DNA of 64,000 nucleotides from Ensifer sp. USDA 6670 (GTDB lineage Bacteria; Pseudomonadota; Alphaproteobacteria; Rhizobiales; Rhizobiaceae). Shown here piece by piece: positions 47,403 through 56,763 of this stretch; position 1 is the first letter of the stretch; the number at the start of each line of letters is the position of its first letter. The DNA lies in contig ATWE01000007.1 of assembly GCA_000421085.1 (NCBI GenBank), positions 248,001 to 312,000 of the forward strand, in the 5' to 3' direction. The notes under the pieces were generated by a model that was not told the DNA's origin, ran no database searches, and saw only the letters and a list, made by a program, of their open reading frames with translations. The position numbers and the translations under genes were made by a program.

Positions 47403-47618
47403 ACGCCTGTTGCGATTCGGCATACCCCGGGGGCTTTGATCTCCTCATCCCTGTGCTCCTCACAGGAATCCAGCCAAACCAAGGCTGGGGCTGAGAGAAC
47501 GCTTCCCCGCGCCGCTGTCCTTATCTCTGTGACAAGCACAGAGATAAGACGCCAGATGAATCTCGACAGGCATTCGTCGGCCGCATGAAGAGCGATATAC
47601 CGCCCGATCGACGAAGAC

Positions 47619-48098
47619 TCAGCCGCGCTCCTTGAGGAGCCTGTTCTTCTGCCGGTTCCAATCGCGTTCCTTGGAGGTCTCCCGCTTGTCGTGCAGCTTC
47701 TTGCCCTTGCCGAGCGCCAGTTCCAGCTTCGCCCTGCCTCGCTCATTGAAGTATATCCGGAGCGGTATCAGCGACATCCCCTCGCGGTTGACCGCACCCT
47801 GCAGGCGGTTCACTTCCCTCTTCGACAGGAGCAATTTGCGGCGGCGGCGCGTCTCGTGATTGAAGCGGTTGGCCTGCAGATATTCGGGCAGGTAGGAATT
47901 AATGAGCCAGATCTCGCCGCCTTCGTCGGTCGCGTATGATTCCGCGATATTGGCCTTCCCCTCGCGCAACGACTTGACCTCCGTTCCGGTCAGGACCAGA
48001 CCGGCCTCGTAGGTGTCGACGATCTCGTAGTTGAAGCGGGCCTTGCGATTTTCCGCGACAACCTTCTTGACCGTACGTTCGCTGCCTTTCGGTGCCAT
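47619..48098 (-). CDS. smpB: SsrA-binding protein SmpB
   Basis: 159 aa. [43 protein letters not shown] and [13 protein letters not shown] with the basic C-terminal tail [23 protein letters not shown]. It carries tmRNA to stalled ribosomes. The ATG shares one base with the dapA stop (TGATG). A tmRNA gene was not recognised in the window. Confidence 0.96.
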   Translation of the reverse strand: MAPKGSERTVKKVVAENRKARFNYEIVDTYEAGLVLTGTEVKSLREGKANIAESYATDEGGEIWLINSYLPEYLQANRFNHETRRRRKLLLSKREVNRLQGAVNREGMSLIPLRIYFNERGRAKLELALGKGKKLHDKRETSKERDWNRQKNRLLKERG

Positions 48099-48982
48099 CA
48101 GTTCATCAGCCCTGCATGCCTGAGCGCCGCGTCGATAGCCGACGCCGTTGCCGGCTCGAGCGACGACAGCAACGGCGAGCGGACGGTAAAGCTCATTCGC
48201 CCGAGACGGTTCAGCGCATATTTGGCGCCGCAGACGCCCGGCTCAAGGAAGATGGCCTTGTGAAGCGGCATTAATTTGTCCTGGTATTCCAGTGCTTTGG
48301 CAAAGTTTCCGGCGAGCGTTGCCTCCTGGAACTCGGCGCAAAGGCGCGGCGCGACATTGGCGGTGACGGAGATGCACCCGACGCCGCCATGCGCATTGAA
48401 GCCGAGCGCGGTCGCATCCTCTCCCGAAAGCTGCACGAAAGCCTTACCGCAGCCTAGGCGCTGCTCGGAGACCCTCTCGATCTTGCCGGTCGCATCCTTC
48501 ACGCCGACGATCGTCGGATGGGCCTTCGCCAGCGCTGCCATGGTCTCGACGCTCATGTCGACGACGGAACGGCCGGGAATGTTATAGATCACGATCGGCA
48601 GCTTCACGCTTTCGGCGATCGCCGCGTAGTGGGCGAAAAGGCCCTTCTGCGTCGGTTTGTTGTAATAGGGCGTGACGACGAGGATCGCGTCCGCACCGGC
48701 CTTTTCCGCATGCTGCGCAAGCTCGATCGCTTCGATCGTGTTATTGGACCCGGCACCGGCGATGACCGGTACGCGCCGCGCCGATGCCTCGACGCACAGT
48801 TCTACGACCTTCTTATGCTCCTCGTGGGAAAGCGTCGGAGATTCACCCGTGGTGCCTACCGGCACAAGGCCATGGCTCCCCTCTTTTATCTGCCACTCCA
48901 CATGCGCGACGAAACTATCCGCATCAACCGAGCCGGCGGCGGTGAACGGCGTTACGAGTGCGGGAATGGAACCCTTGAACAT
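48098..48982 (-). CDS. dapA: 4-hydroxy-tetrahydrodipicolinate synthase
   Basis: 294 aa TIM barrel. [45 protein letters not shown] (Tyr) and the Schiff-base Lys in [14 protein letters not shown]. First committed step of lysine and diaminopimelate synthesis. ATG 48982 follows AGGAG; 49021 is rejected. Coupled to smpB. Confidence 0.95.
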   Translation of the reverse strand: MFKGSIPALVTPFTAAGSVDADSFVAHVEWQIKEGSHGLVPVGTTGESPTLSHEEHKKVVELCVEASARRVPVIAGAGSNNTIEAIELAQHAEKAGADAILVVTPYYNKPTQKGLFAHYAAIAESVKLPIVIYNIPGRSVVDMSVETMAALAKAHPTIVGVKDATGKIERVSEQRLGCGKAFVQLSGEDATALGFNAHGGVGCISVTANVAPRLCAEFQEATLAGNFAKALEYQDKLMPLHKAIFLEPGVCGAKYALNRLGRMSFTVRSPLLSSLEPATASAIDAALRHAGLMN

Positions 48983-49282
48983 GCACAACTCCTGACGACC
49001 GAGGGCGCAGAATACGCTCACGCTTTGGCCGCAATCGACGGTTAAAAAACTGCCGCACCATAATCATGTGACGTGTCTGCGGCAAGCGCTGAGAGGACGC
49101 ATTTCGCTTTCGTTTCCGCGCATCGCCGCCCTTGGGCGCGACCGCAATAGGCACCGGGTTTCGGGAAACGCGCATGCGCCGGCCGATCAAGCAGGCTGAC
49201 AAATGTGGCTAGGTTTTCGCCGACCGATCCGCTGTAATGGAGCGGTAATGAAGTTGAGGGATGGGGGACCACGGGGCTCTTG

Positions 49283-51328
49283 ATGCGGGGAACAGTCTTT
49301 CTGCCGGTCGCCGCCATGATCGGTACGGGAATGCTGGCTTTTTCAGCCGACGCAGCCGACGGCCGGATTCCTGTACCGACGAGCAAGCCGGATGCTGCCG
49401 GCGCGATCGGCAACCTCGCAACCGGCGAACTCTCAAATATCCTCGGCGCCAATCTGAAAAGCGGTCTCGATGCCCTCTCCGATCGGCAGCCGGAAAAGGC
49501 GATCGCCATTCGCGACCGCATGCCGGCAGGAACGCTCGACCGCCATATCCTGGCCTGGGCGATCGCGGTGTCCGGACACAAGGGCATTCCCTCCTATGAC
49601 ATTGCCGGGGCGCAGCGGGAACTCCAGGGCTGGCCCGGCCTGAAATCGCTGCGCTCCCACTCGGAAAGGGCCCTCTACCGCGAGAACGCCCCGGCCGCCG
49701 ATGTAATCGCGGCCTTCGGCGCCACCCGCCCCGAGACGGCTGAAGGGGCGATCATCCTCGCACGCGCACTTGCAGCGCAGGGGCAGAGCTCGGCGGCCGC
49801 CACGCACCTGCGTGCATTCTGGCTGAGTGAAGCCCTGGACAAGGACACTGAAACGAAGATCCTTTCCGAATTTTCCGACCTGCTGACGGCGGAAGACCAC
49901 AGGAAGCGGATGGAAATGCTTCTCTACCGCGCCCGCATAGACCAGGCCGAACGGTTCAGCGACCTCGGCAAGGCGCAATCGCTGTTTCGCGCCTGGGCCG
50001 CAGTGACCCGCGGCGGCAGCAACGCGGCCTCGCTCATCGAAGCGGTCGATGCTTCCTGGCGCGGCAAGCCTTCGTACCTCTTCATTCGCATCGAGCATTT
50101 ACGCAAGCAGCAAAAATACGCCGAGGCGGCCCGGCTTCTCGACCAGATGCCGAAGGACGACGGCGCCCTCGTCAATCCCGGAGAATGGTGGGTCGAGCAA
50201 CGTATCGTCAGCCGCGGTTTGCTCGACGCCGGCGACTTCCGCGGCGCCTATCGCATCGCCGCCAACCATGCGGCAAAGCGCGCTGCGGATCTCGTGGACG
50301 CGGAATTCCACGCGGGCTGGTATGCGCTTCGCGGCCTTGAGGAACCCGAGACGGCGGCGCGTCACTTTCGCAGGATTCTCGAGGCATCGAGCCGGCCGAT
50401 CTCCGCCTCGCGCGCCTGGTATTGGCTGGGCCGCGCGGCCGAAGCGGCCGGCCGCGGCGATGCGCGCGAGTATTTCGCCAACGCGGCGCGTTACCCGGCG
50501 ACCTTCTACGGGCAACTCGCCGCCGCACGCCTCGGTCAGGCGAAGCTCGATATGAGCTACCCCTCACCGACGCAGCAAGACCGCATCCGGCTGGAAGGTC
50601 GCGAAGCCGTCAAGGCAATCGGCCGGCTCGAAGCCGCCGGCCATGGCTGGCGCGCCGACAGTCTTTATCGGGCGCTTGCCGAGGAACTGACCAGCCCCGG
50701 CGAACTTGCGATCCTGGCGGAGCGGGCCGAGAAGTCGGGCAATCACCAGCTCTCGCTGCAGATCGGCAAGATCGCCTTCGGCCGCGGCATCGAGGTGGCT
50801 GCCCTTGCCTTTCCGATCGGGGTCATTCCGCCGAGCGCGGATATCGACGGCGCCGGCAAGGCGCTCGCCTATGCCATCGCCCGGCAGGAAAGCGCTTTCA
50901 ACCCAGCCGCTATTTCGGTGGCGAATGCCCGGGGGCTCCTGCAACTCCTTCCCGGCACAGCCAAGGGCGTCGCCAGTCGCTATGGCCTCGCCTATTCGAA
51001 GGACCGTCTCACGAGCGACGCCGGCTACAATGCGACACTTGGAGCCCATTACCTCGGCGAGCAGATCGACAGCTTCGGCGGTTCCTACATTCTCACCTTC
51101 ATCGCCTATAATGCCGGCCCGCGTCGCGTTCCTGACTGGCTCGCCCGCTATGGCGATCCACGCGGAAAACCCATCGACGAGGTCGTGGACTGGATCGAGC
51201 GCATCCCCTTCGAGGAAACGCGCAACTATGTCCAGCGGGTGATGGAGAACTACCAGGTTTATAAGTCGCGGCTGGGACAAGATACGGATATCGTTGCGGA
51301 TTTGAGGTTGGGACGCGCTTTGCCCTGA
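49283..51328 (+). CDS. Soluble lytic murein transglycosylase (Slt family)
   Basis: 681 aa. Signal peptide MRGTVFLPVAAMIGTGMLAFSADAA, a long alpha-superhelical region (about 60-500), then the catalytic domain with ARQESAFNPAAISVANARGLLQLLPGTA (catalytic Glu in QESAFN), LGAHYLGEQIDSFGGSYILTFIAYNAGPRRV. It cleaves peptidoglycan glycan strands in the periplasm. The ATG at 49283 is preferred to the TTG at 49280. Confidence 0.92.
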   Translation: MRGTVFLPVAAMIGTGMLAFSADAADGRIPVPTSKPDAAGAIGNLATGELSNILGANLKSGLDALSDRQPEKAIAIRDRMPAGTLDRHILAWAIAVSGHKGIPSYDIAGAQRELQGWPGLKSLRSHSERALYRENAPAADVIAAFGATRPETAEGAIILARALAAQGQSSAAATHLRAFWLSEALDKDTETKILSEFSDLLTAEDHRKRMEMLLYRARIDQAERFSDLGKAQSLFRAWAAVTRGGSNAASLIEAVDASWRGKPSYLFIRIEHLRKQQKYAEAARLLDQMPKDDGALVNPGEWWVEQRIVSRGLLDAGDFRGAYRIAANHAAKRAADLVDAEFHAGWYALRGLEEPETAARHFRRILEASSRPISASRAWYWLGRAAEAAGRGDAREYFANAARYPATFYGQLAAARLGQAKLDMSYPSPTQQDRIRLEGREAVKAIGRLEAAGHGWRADSLYRALAEELTSPGELAILAERAEKSGNHQLSLQIGKIAFGRGIEVAALAFPIGVIPPSADIDGAGKALAYAIARQESAFNPAAISVANARGLLQLLPGTAKGVASRYGLAYSKDRLTSDAGYNATLGAHYLGEQIDSFGGSYILTFIAYNAGPRRVPDWLARYGDPRGKPIDEVVDWIERIPFEETRNYVQRVMENYQVYKSRLGQDTDIVADLRLGRALP

Positions 51329-51506
51329 ACCGGGTTGCGGTGACCAACCGGACAGTCGCGACTGACTGCAACCTTCCCCCGCGGCGGCTCTGCCGAGAGA
51401 GGATCACATCATCGTGATCGCTTGGCCGCGTCCGGCACAAAATACGATTTCGGCCATTTTCCCTTGGAAGGGATTTATTTTCTCCTGAGAGGAAATGGTG
51501 AGGCCA

Positions 51507-51983
51507 ATGAAGACCTTAGCAATTGTTGCCCTGTCGCTGGCCACGGCCATCAGCAGCGTTCCGCCCGCAGAGGCATTTCCGATCGTTCCGGCACCGAAGC
51601 CGCAGGCCGCCGACGTGCAGCTGGCGCAGTTTCCCTACGAGCGCGGAGAAGCGCGCAAGAGCCGCTGCCGCGACTGGGACTGCCGGCGGATGGGCAACTG
51701 GCGCGGTTATCGCGGAAACCGCCATTACGGCAACCGTTATCATCACCGCCGCTACTACCGCGACGACGATGATGATCTTGGTGCTTTCTTTGGCGGCCTA
51801 GCCGCCGGTGCGATCGTGGGTGGCGTGTTGAGCCAGCCGAGATATCCGGCTCCGAGATATTACGGCGGCGGCAACGCACATGTCGAATGGTGCTACTCTC
51901 GCTACCGCTCTTATCGGGCCTGGGACAACACGTTCCAGCCCTACCACGGTCCGCGACGTCAGTGTTATTCGCCCTATAGCTGA
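51507..51983 (+). CDS. BA14K family surface protein
   Basis: 158 aa. Signal peptide [23 protein letters not shown], a basic His/Arg/Tyr-rich middle ([14 protein letters not shown]), one hydrophobic Gly segment [18 protein letters not shown], and the C-terminal BA14K module [18 protein letters not shown]...CYSPYS. BA14K proteins are lectin-like antigens of Brucella and relatives. ATG 51495 is an alternative start four codons upstream. Confidence 0.82.
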   Translation: MKTLAIVALSLATAISSVPPAEAFPIVPAPKPQAADVQLAQFPYERGEARKSRCRDWDCRRMGNWRGYRGNRHYGNRYHHRRYYRDDDDDLGAFFGGLAAGAIVGGVLSQPRYPAPRYYGGGNAHVEWCYSRYRSYRAWDNTFQPYHGPRRQCYSPYS

Positions 51984-52013
51984 AGCTTGACCGCACAACA
52001 GGTGCCGCTGAAG

Positions 52014-52037
52014 AGAGGAGCCGAGCGCTCCTCTTTT
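52014..52037 (+). terminator. Rho-independent terminator after the BA14K gene
   Basis: AGAGGAGC-CGAGC-GCTCCTCT stem followed by TTTT, 31 bp past the stop codon. Confidence 0.7.
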
Positions 52038-52126
52038 CGCATTCCATGCCACCCCAGCCCTCCGACATTCAGGAAACACTAGGAACCAGCCTCAATCCTC
52101 CAGAAACAGGATAATTTTCCCACGAC

Positions 52127-52315
52127 TGACTGGAGGTCAGAAATGAACATCAAGAGCCTTCTTCTCGGCTCCGCTGCTGCTCTCGCAGCAGTCTCCGGCG
52201 CCCAGGCTGCCGACGCGATCGTCGCTGCCGAGCCGGAGCCCATGGAATATGTCCGCGTCTGCGACGCTTTCGGCACGGGCTACTTCTACATCCCCGGCAC
52301 GGAAACCTGCCTCAA
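52127..52315 (+). repeat. Inverted repeat copy 1 (5' part of porin gene 1)
   Basis: From the leader TGACTGGAGGTCAGAA through about codon 58, the sequence is the same as the reverse complement of about 55242-55431 apart from one seen difference (TAT/TAC in the Tyr codon of MEYVRV). The match continues less perfectly further into both genes. Confidence 0.75.
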
Positions 52316-53174
52316 GATCAGCGGCTTCATCCGCGTTCAGGGCGAATTCGGCCCTGACGAAGCTGACGACCGCTGGCAGAACCCGAAGCAGTCCACGTCG
52401 GACTGGGACATGTTCTCCCGCGCCTACATCGCGTTTGACGCGAAGAGCGACACGGAATACGGCACGCTCACCGGCTTCTTCGCCGCCGAGTTCAATGCCG
52501 ACAACGATTCCGACGCCGGCGACAGCCGGATTGACGTCGACGAAGCCTACATCCAGCTCGGCGGCCTCAAGGCCGGTTTCTTCTACAGCTGGTGGGACAA
52601 GGGTCTGAACGGCGAAGCCGACTCGATCGGTGAAAACACCGAGTTCAACTCGCTCGCCTACATGTATGACGGTGGCACCTTCCAGGCCGGTATCGCGGTC
52701 GATGAACTCGAAGCAACCACCACGAAGGCCAATGGCATCGGCGTCGAAGGTATCGTTTCGGCTTCGCTCGGCGGCGTCACCTTCGACCTGCTCGGCGGTT
52801 ATGACACCGAATATGAAGAAGGCGCGATCCGCGCTCTGCTCTCCGCAGAAGCTGGTCCAGGCACCTTCCAGATCGCTGGTGTCTGGGCATCCGACCCGAA
52901 TGCTTACTGGTCTGACTCCGAGTGGACCGTTGCTGCGTCTTACCGCTTCAAGGCTACCGACAAGCTCGCGATCACGCCCGGCGCGCAGTACTGGGATGGC
53001 CTGAATAACAACGCTGGCGGCTTCGACTCGAGCGAAGAGCAGTGGCGCGTTGGTCTCACGGCCGACTATGCCGTCACCGAAGGCCTCGCCACTCGCTTTG
53101 CGATCAACTACACCGACGCAAGCAACAAGCCCGACGCTGTCAGCGGTTTCCTCCGCCTGCAGCGGAACTTCTAA
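52143..53174 (+). CDS. ropA: RopA-type outer-membrane porin
   Basis: 343 aa rhizobial general porin. Signal peptide MNIKSLLLGSAAALAAVSGAQA, then EPMEYVRVCDAFGTGYFYIPGTETCLKISGFIRVQ with the paired Cys of this family, barrel repeats, and terminal LRLQRNF ending in Phe as outer-membrane barrels do. Sixteen-stranded trimeric porin presumed. GGAGG precedes the ATG. RopA porins of Sinorhizobium are phage receptors (recalled). It converges with its paralogue at 54393. Confidence 0.92.
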   Translation: MNIKSLLLGSAAALAAVSGAQAADAIVAAEPEPMEYVRVCDAFGTGYFYIPGTETCLKISGFIRVQGEFGPDEADDRWQNPKQSTSDWDMFSRAYIAFDAKSDTEYGTLTGFFAAEFNADNDSDAGDSRIDVDEAYIQLGGLKAGFFYSWWDKGLNGEADSIGENTEFNSLAYMYDGGTFQAGIAVDELEATTTKANGIGVEGIVSASLGGVTFDLLGGYDTEYEEGAIRALLSAEAGPGTFQIAGVWASDPNAYWSDSEWTVAASYRFKATDKLAITPGAQYWDGLNNNAGGFDSSEEQWRVGLTADYAVTEGLATRFAINYTDASNKPDAVSGFLRLQRNF

Positions 53175-53191
53175 TCTGACCTAGTCAGATT
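53173..53191. other. Small palindrome at the porin 1 stop
   Basis: AATCTGAC-CTA-GTCAGATT, 8-bp perfect arms overlapping the stop codon. TCTGACCT/TCAGATT-like words recur near the stop of porin 2 (54379-54395). Possibly part of the terminator or a recombination site. Confidence 0.35.
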
Positions 53192-53197
53192 CGAGAA

Positions 53198-53229
53198 AGC
53201 CCGCAGCTTGAGCTGTTGAGTTGCGGGCT
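53198..53229 (+). terminator. Hairpin terminator after porin 1
   Basis: AGCCCGCA and TGCGGGCT arms with a 16-nt loop, 24 bp past the stop codon. Only a weak T run follows. Confidence 0.5.
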
Positions 53230-53352
53230 GTTGCTGTTCTGCAACGAAATGTGCGCCGCCAAGGCGTTGAGTTGTTTGACTATAAGCACTGGTTTCATTG
53301 CCAGTGGTTTCTTGGCTCGTTCACGGAGAATGGGGAGGAAACGGCAAACGTG

Positions 53353-54282
53353 ATGTCGGACGCTGAAAAACGAGTAGGTGACCTTGGTTTTCCGGACATG
53401 GGTTCGGGATATGAGGTCAACTATACCTTCGGCCGGCAAGGCCCAATCGGGGTGGTCAACGAGACCACGCTCGCCGAGTTGCTTCAGCGCTATGCCGACA
53501 TCCTGTGGGACGAAGGCAAGCACAAGTACAATGTGAAGGCCTTCATCGGAGAGCTCGACGAGATATTGCTCGGCAAGCGCTTCTCCGCCTTTCCGCAGGA
53601 ATTGCTCGACGCCCTCATCGGTGCGCTACGCAAACGCGGCAACAGCAACGCAACCATCAACCGGAAGATGGCGGCGCTGGGGAAGTTGCTGCGGAAAGCG
53701 TATAAGATGGGGGATATCCACAGTCTGCCGGAGTTCAAACGCCAAAAGGAGAAAGCGGGACGACTGCGATTCCTGGAGGCCGACGAAGAGGAAACGCTGT
53801 TCCGCGAAATCGCCAGTCGTTCGGAGCTTTATCTCTACCTCTCGATCTTCCTGGTGGATACCGGTGCTCGCCTGGGCGAGGCAATCGGCCTCAAATGGAA
53901 CGATATCCACGAGGGGCGGGCGACGTTCTGGGTCACGAAATCCGGCCGCAGCCGTACAGTTCCTCTGACCGTTAGAGCAAAAGATGCTCTGAAGCGCGTT
54001 GCGGACAGGTCCCCAGGACCGTTCTCGCGCATAGATCAGCAGAAATACCGGGCGGTCTGGAATGCCGCAAAAGTGGATGCCGGTCTCGGCGCCGAGGACG
54101 ATCTCGTTCCTCACATCCTGCGCCATACCTGCGCGTCACGCCTGGTCAGAGGCGGCATCGATCTTAGACGGGTCCAGATGTGGCTGGGCCATCAAACGCT
54201 CGAGATGACGATGCGCTACGCGCATCTGGCCTCCCATGATCTCGACATGTGCGTGCCTGTTCTCGAGCGCCATCTCAAGTAA
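53353..54282 (+). CDS. Tyrosine recombinase (phage-integrase family)
   Basis: 309 aa. N-terminal SAM-like core-binding domain about 30-120 (YADILWDEGKHKYNVKAFIGELD), catalytic domain about 130-300 with Arg173 (GARLGEAI), beta-hairpin Lys (TKSGRSRTVPL), His254 and Arg257 (HILRHTC), His280 (GHQ) and Tyr289 (TMRYAHL). The set is complete, so it is probably active. Start ATG 53353 has GGGAGG 15 nt upstream; 53221 would run into the porin terminator. It sits between two inverted porin genes with no other phage genes nearby. Confidence 0.85.
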   Translation: MSDAEKRVGDLGFPDMGSGYEVNYTFGRQGPIGVVNETTLAELLQRYADILWDEGKHKYNVKAFIGELDEILLGKRFSAFPQELLDALIGALRKRGNSNATINRKMAALGKLLRKAYKMGDIHSLPEFKRQKEKAGRLRFLEADEEETLFREIASRSELYLYLSIFLVDTGARLGEAIGLKWNDIHEGRATFWVTKSGRSRTVPLTVRAKDALKRVADRSPGPFSRIDQQKYRAVWNAAKVDAGLGAEDDLVPHILRHTCASRLVRGGIDLRRVQMWLGHQTLEMTMRYAHLASHDLDMCVPVLERHLK

Positions 54283-54330
54283 TCGCGCATAAGCGCCGGC
54301 AGCGGCGCGCCGCCCTCATAGCCATACTTC

Positions 54331-54365
54331 AAAAAGAGAAAGCCCGGCTTTTTGAGCCGGGCTTT
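54331..54365 (-). terminator. Rho-independent terminator of porin 2
   Basis: Perfect 11-bp arms AAAGCCCGGCT and AGCCGGGCTTT with a 5-nt loop; on the minus strand TTCTCTTTTT follows. It also lies after the recombinase stop and may serve both. Confidence 0.75.
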
Positions 54366-54392
54366 CCTTCCACTGACCGAGGTCAGGTCAGA

Positions 54393-55415
54393 TTAGAAGT
54401 CACGCTGAAGGCGGAGGAAGCCGAAGACTTCGTCGTCGCCGTCGTCCTCATCTTCGTACTGTACCGACAGACGAGTGGCGAGGCCTTCGGTGATCTTGTA
54501 GTCAACCGTAGCACCAACGCGCCATGCGTCGTCGCTGCCGAAGTCGTTGTTTTCGTTCAGGTTACCGAAGTACTGAGCGCCGGGGGTGATTGCGAGCTTG
54601 TCGTTCACGTTGAAGCGGTAAGACGCAGCAACGCTCCACTCAGAGGCATTCCAGTAAGCGTTCGTTTCGGATGCCCAGATGCCAGCAACCTGGAAGGTGC
54701 CCGGACCGAGGTCTGCGGAGAGCAGAGCGCGGATCGCGCCTTCTTCGGCTTCGGTGTCGTAGCTGCCGAGCAAATCGATAGATACGCCGCCGAGGGTAGC
54801 CGTAACGGTACCGGTAACACCAACACCGTTGTCCTTGGTCGTTGCGCCTTCGAGTTCGTCGACCGAGATACCAGCCTGGAAGGTGCCGCCGTCGTAGATG
54901 TAGGCGAGCGAGTTGAACTCGGTGACGTTACCGAGCGTGTCGGTTTCGCCGTTCAGACCCTTATCCCACCAGCTGTAGAAGAAGCCGGCCTTGAAGCCGC
55001 CGAGCTGGATGTAGGCTTCGTCGACGTCGATGAAGCTGTCGCCTTCGTCGGTGTCGTTGTCGGCGTTGAACTCAGCCGCGAAGAAGCCGGTGAGCGTGCC
55101 GTATTCCGTGTCGCTCTTGGCGTCAAACGCGATGTAAGCGCGGGAGAACATGTCCCAGTCCGACGTGCCGTTGCCGGAGTCGTAGCGGCTGGTAACGGCG
55201 TCACGACCGAACGTGCCCTGAACGCGGATGAAACCGCTGAGCTTGAGGCAGGTTTCCGTGCCGGGGATGTAGAAGTAGCCCGTGCCGAAAGCGTCGCAGA
55301 CGCGGACGTATTCCATGGGCTCCGGCTCGGCAGCGACGATCGCGTCGGCAGCCTGGGCGCCGGAGACTGCTGCGAGAGCAGCAGCGGAGCCGAGAAGAAG
55401 GCTCTTGATGTTCAT
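54393..55415 (-). CDS. ropA: RopA-type outer-membrane porin, second copy
   Basis: 340 aa. Signal peptide and first 58 residues are the same as in the copy at 52143 except Leu for Ile in CLKLSGF. Later parts diverge in loop regions (RDAVTSRYDSGNGTSDWD against PDEADDRWQNPKQSTSDWD; the ENNDFGSDDAW loop) while barrel strands stay similar. It ends in LRLQRDF. Start ATG 55415 with GGAGG; the longer reading to 55493 is rejected. Transcribed toward the recombinase and porin 1. Confidence 0.92.
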   Translation of the reverse strand: MNIKSLLLGSAAALAAVSGAQAADAIVAAEPEPMEYVRVCDAFGTGYFYIPGTETCLKLSGFIRVQGTFGRDAVTSRYDSGNGTSDWDMFSRAYIAFDAKSDTEYGTLTGFFAAEFNADNDTDEGDSFIDVDEAYIQLGGFKAGFFYSWWDKGLNGETDTLGNVTEFNSLAYIYDGGTFQAGISVDELEGATTKDNGVGVTGTVTATLGGVSIDLLGSYDTEAEEGAIRALLSADLGPGTFQVAGIWASETNAYWNASEWSVAASYRFNVNDKLAITPGAQYFGNLNENNDFGSDDAWRVGATVDYKITEGLATRLSVQYEDEDDGDDEVFGFLRLQRDF

Positions 55416-55431
55416 TTCTGACCTCCAGTCA
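55242..55431 (-). repeat. Inverted repeat copy 2 (5' part of porin gene 2)
   Basis: Reverse complement of 52127-52315, one difference seen. Upstream of the leader TGACTGGAGGTCAGAA the two promoters are unrelated. Confidence 0.75.
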
Positions 55432-55873
55432 AAAGTTTCAAACGGGTCTGGGTTTTTTTTGCTGAAGGACAGCGTTCCCTGCCCCATCCCCAACGTTCAA
55501 GAAGTCGGACGATCAACCGCCCTTGCTTCCGGAGTTGAAAATACAAAACCGGGTGGGGCGCGCAACGACCAACTTACCAGATCGACTCCTTTGCCCTGCC
55601 CTTCCCTGATCCCTGTTGCTGAAACGACACAAAATCGCCCCAGACGGCCCGAGGAAATTAACAAACCATTAAGAAAATCCTTTAGCGACGGGGGGTTAGC
55701 GCGAGGTCTCAGCCAGGCATCTGTTCCGGAAAGGGGCAAAAAATGGCCAGAAAGGGGGATAAAACCGGGCAAGGGCCTTCCACGAGACCGATCCTTTCGA
55801 AAGCCAACGACGTGCCGAGAGTCGGTTCGGACGGATCGTCGAGGTGCTTGTCGGCCGATTCTCGAGAGAATCA
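55432..55873. other. Porin 2 upstream region without a gene
   Basis: Contains the porin 2 promoter. Open frames on both strands here are Arg/Pro-rich readings with no ribosome-binding site and no domain features. Nothing further seen. Confidence 0.4.
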
Positions 55874-56162
55874 ATGCGCAGGGATTCGCGAGTCGGCAAG
55901 CATCTCGTCGAAGCCGGCGGGCAGCTTGGTCCATGGGGTTGCCACAGGGCCGCTCGCCGAGGCGATAGGGTTCAGCCGCAACGTTATCGAGCAGCAACCG
56001 CAGGAACGTGGAGACGGCATTGCTGATCTTCGCCGGCGTATTCGGCACAGCCCGGACTTCTGGCTCAACGTGCAGCGGCGCAACGATCTTTGGGCGGTAA
56101 TGAATACGCCAAAGGAACGTGAGCGGATCGAGCGCGCGCGTCCGTTGCAGAATGCAGCCTGA
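55874..56162 (+). pseudogene. Decayed HigA-like antitoxin (frameshifted)
   Basis: HigA-type helix-turn-helix pieces in three frames: HLVEA-like start after ATG 55874, then GPLAEAIGFSRNVIEQ in a second frame, VETALLIFAGVFGT in a third, and SPDFWLNVQRRNDLWAVMNT back in the second (from 56049). Together these align by eye with the HigA pattern (LA-A-G-SRN-I, TAD-ALRLAR-FGTSP-FWLNLQ). At least two frameshifts make it non-functional. No HigB toxin is visible. Confidence 0.6.
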
Positions 56163-56199
56163 GCACGGTCATGCGATTGCGGGCGACTCTGTCGCAAGA

Positions 56200-56367
56200 A
56201 GATCAACGACCGTGCTGGCAGGACAGAAATTGGGAATCAACGAAGTCGACGACGGCGTTTGGCTCGTCAGCTTCATCCACTATGATCTGGGATATATCGA
56301 CCTGGAGCAGAGAACTTTTCAAAGCATCGACAACCCGTTCGGCACGAGGTTGTCACCCATGTCTTAG
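56200..56367 (+). pseudogene. C-terminal remnant of an insertion-sequence transposase
   Basis: LAGQKLGINEVDDGVWLVSF and DLGYIDLEQRTFQSIDNPFG ending ...RLSPMS then stop. This is the characteristic C-terminus of an IS481-like/integrase-core transposase frequent in rhizobia (recognised from memory). All catalytic parts are gone. CCGTTACCTATGTCTCCGGT at 56379-56398 may be the residual IS end. Confidence 0.6.
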
Positions 56368-56411
56368 GGTACGCTCCGTTACCTATGTCTCCGGTATGGA
56401 CATAAAAGAAA

Positions 56412-56501
56412 TGGCGGAGAAGAAGGGATTCGAACCCTCGATACCGTTTCCGGTATACTCCCTTAGCAGGGGAGCGCCTTCGACCACTCGGCCACCTCTC
56501 C
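56412..56501 (-). tRNA. tRNA-Ser (anticodon GCT)
   Basis: On the minus strand the acceptor arm GGAGAGG pairs with CTTCTCC (one G-T), the D arm holds GCCGAGTGGTCGAAGGC, the anticodon loop is CTGCTAA (GCT), a long variable arm ATACCGGAAACGGTAT follows, and the T arm is GAGGGTTCGAATCCCTT. The 3' end is discriminator G plus encoded CCA. 90 nt, class II as expected for serine. Confidence 0.95.
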
Positions 56502-56763
56502 GTTAGCGCCTGACTAGTGTCACCGCGTTTCCAATGCAAGATTTTTTTGTCGAATTTCAGGAAATCATCCGATTTTCATCCGCTTCGGCGCAGCCACGCC
56601 CTGTCTGGATATGGGAGGCAGCTTTGCGTCGGACGAACAAAAGAGACAAAGCCCCCCTCCTGGACGGCTCTTCTTCTACCGATTCTTTTGCGCATCGATT
56701 CCGCTTCCCCTTCTTATGCGATAAGTTCCGCCGGCATTTCCGAACGGAGTACGGTTTTTCAAG

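Noticed and set aside
53353-54282. Prophage explanation for the recombinase
   Set aside because: No other phage genes or att-like tRNA duplication beside it; the porins on both sides are chromosomal housekeeping types.
55497-56048. 183-codon minus-strand frame upstream of porin 2
   Set aside because: Arg/Pro-rich, no ribosome-binding site; opposite the decayed HigA remnant.
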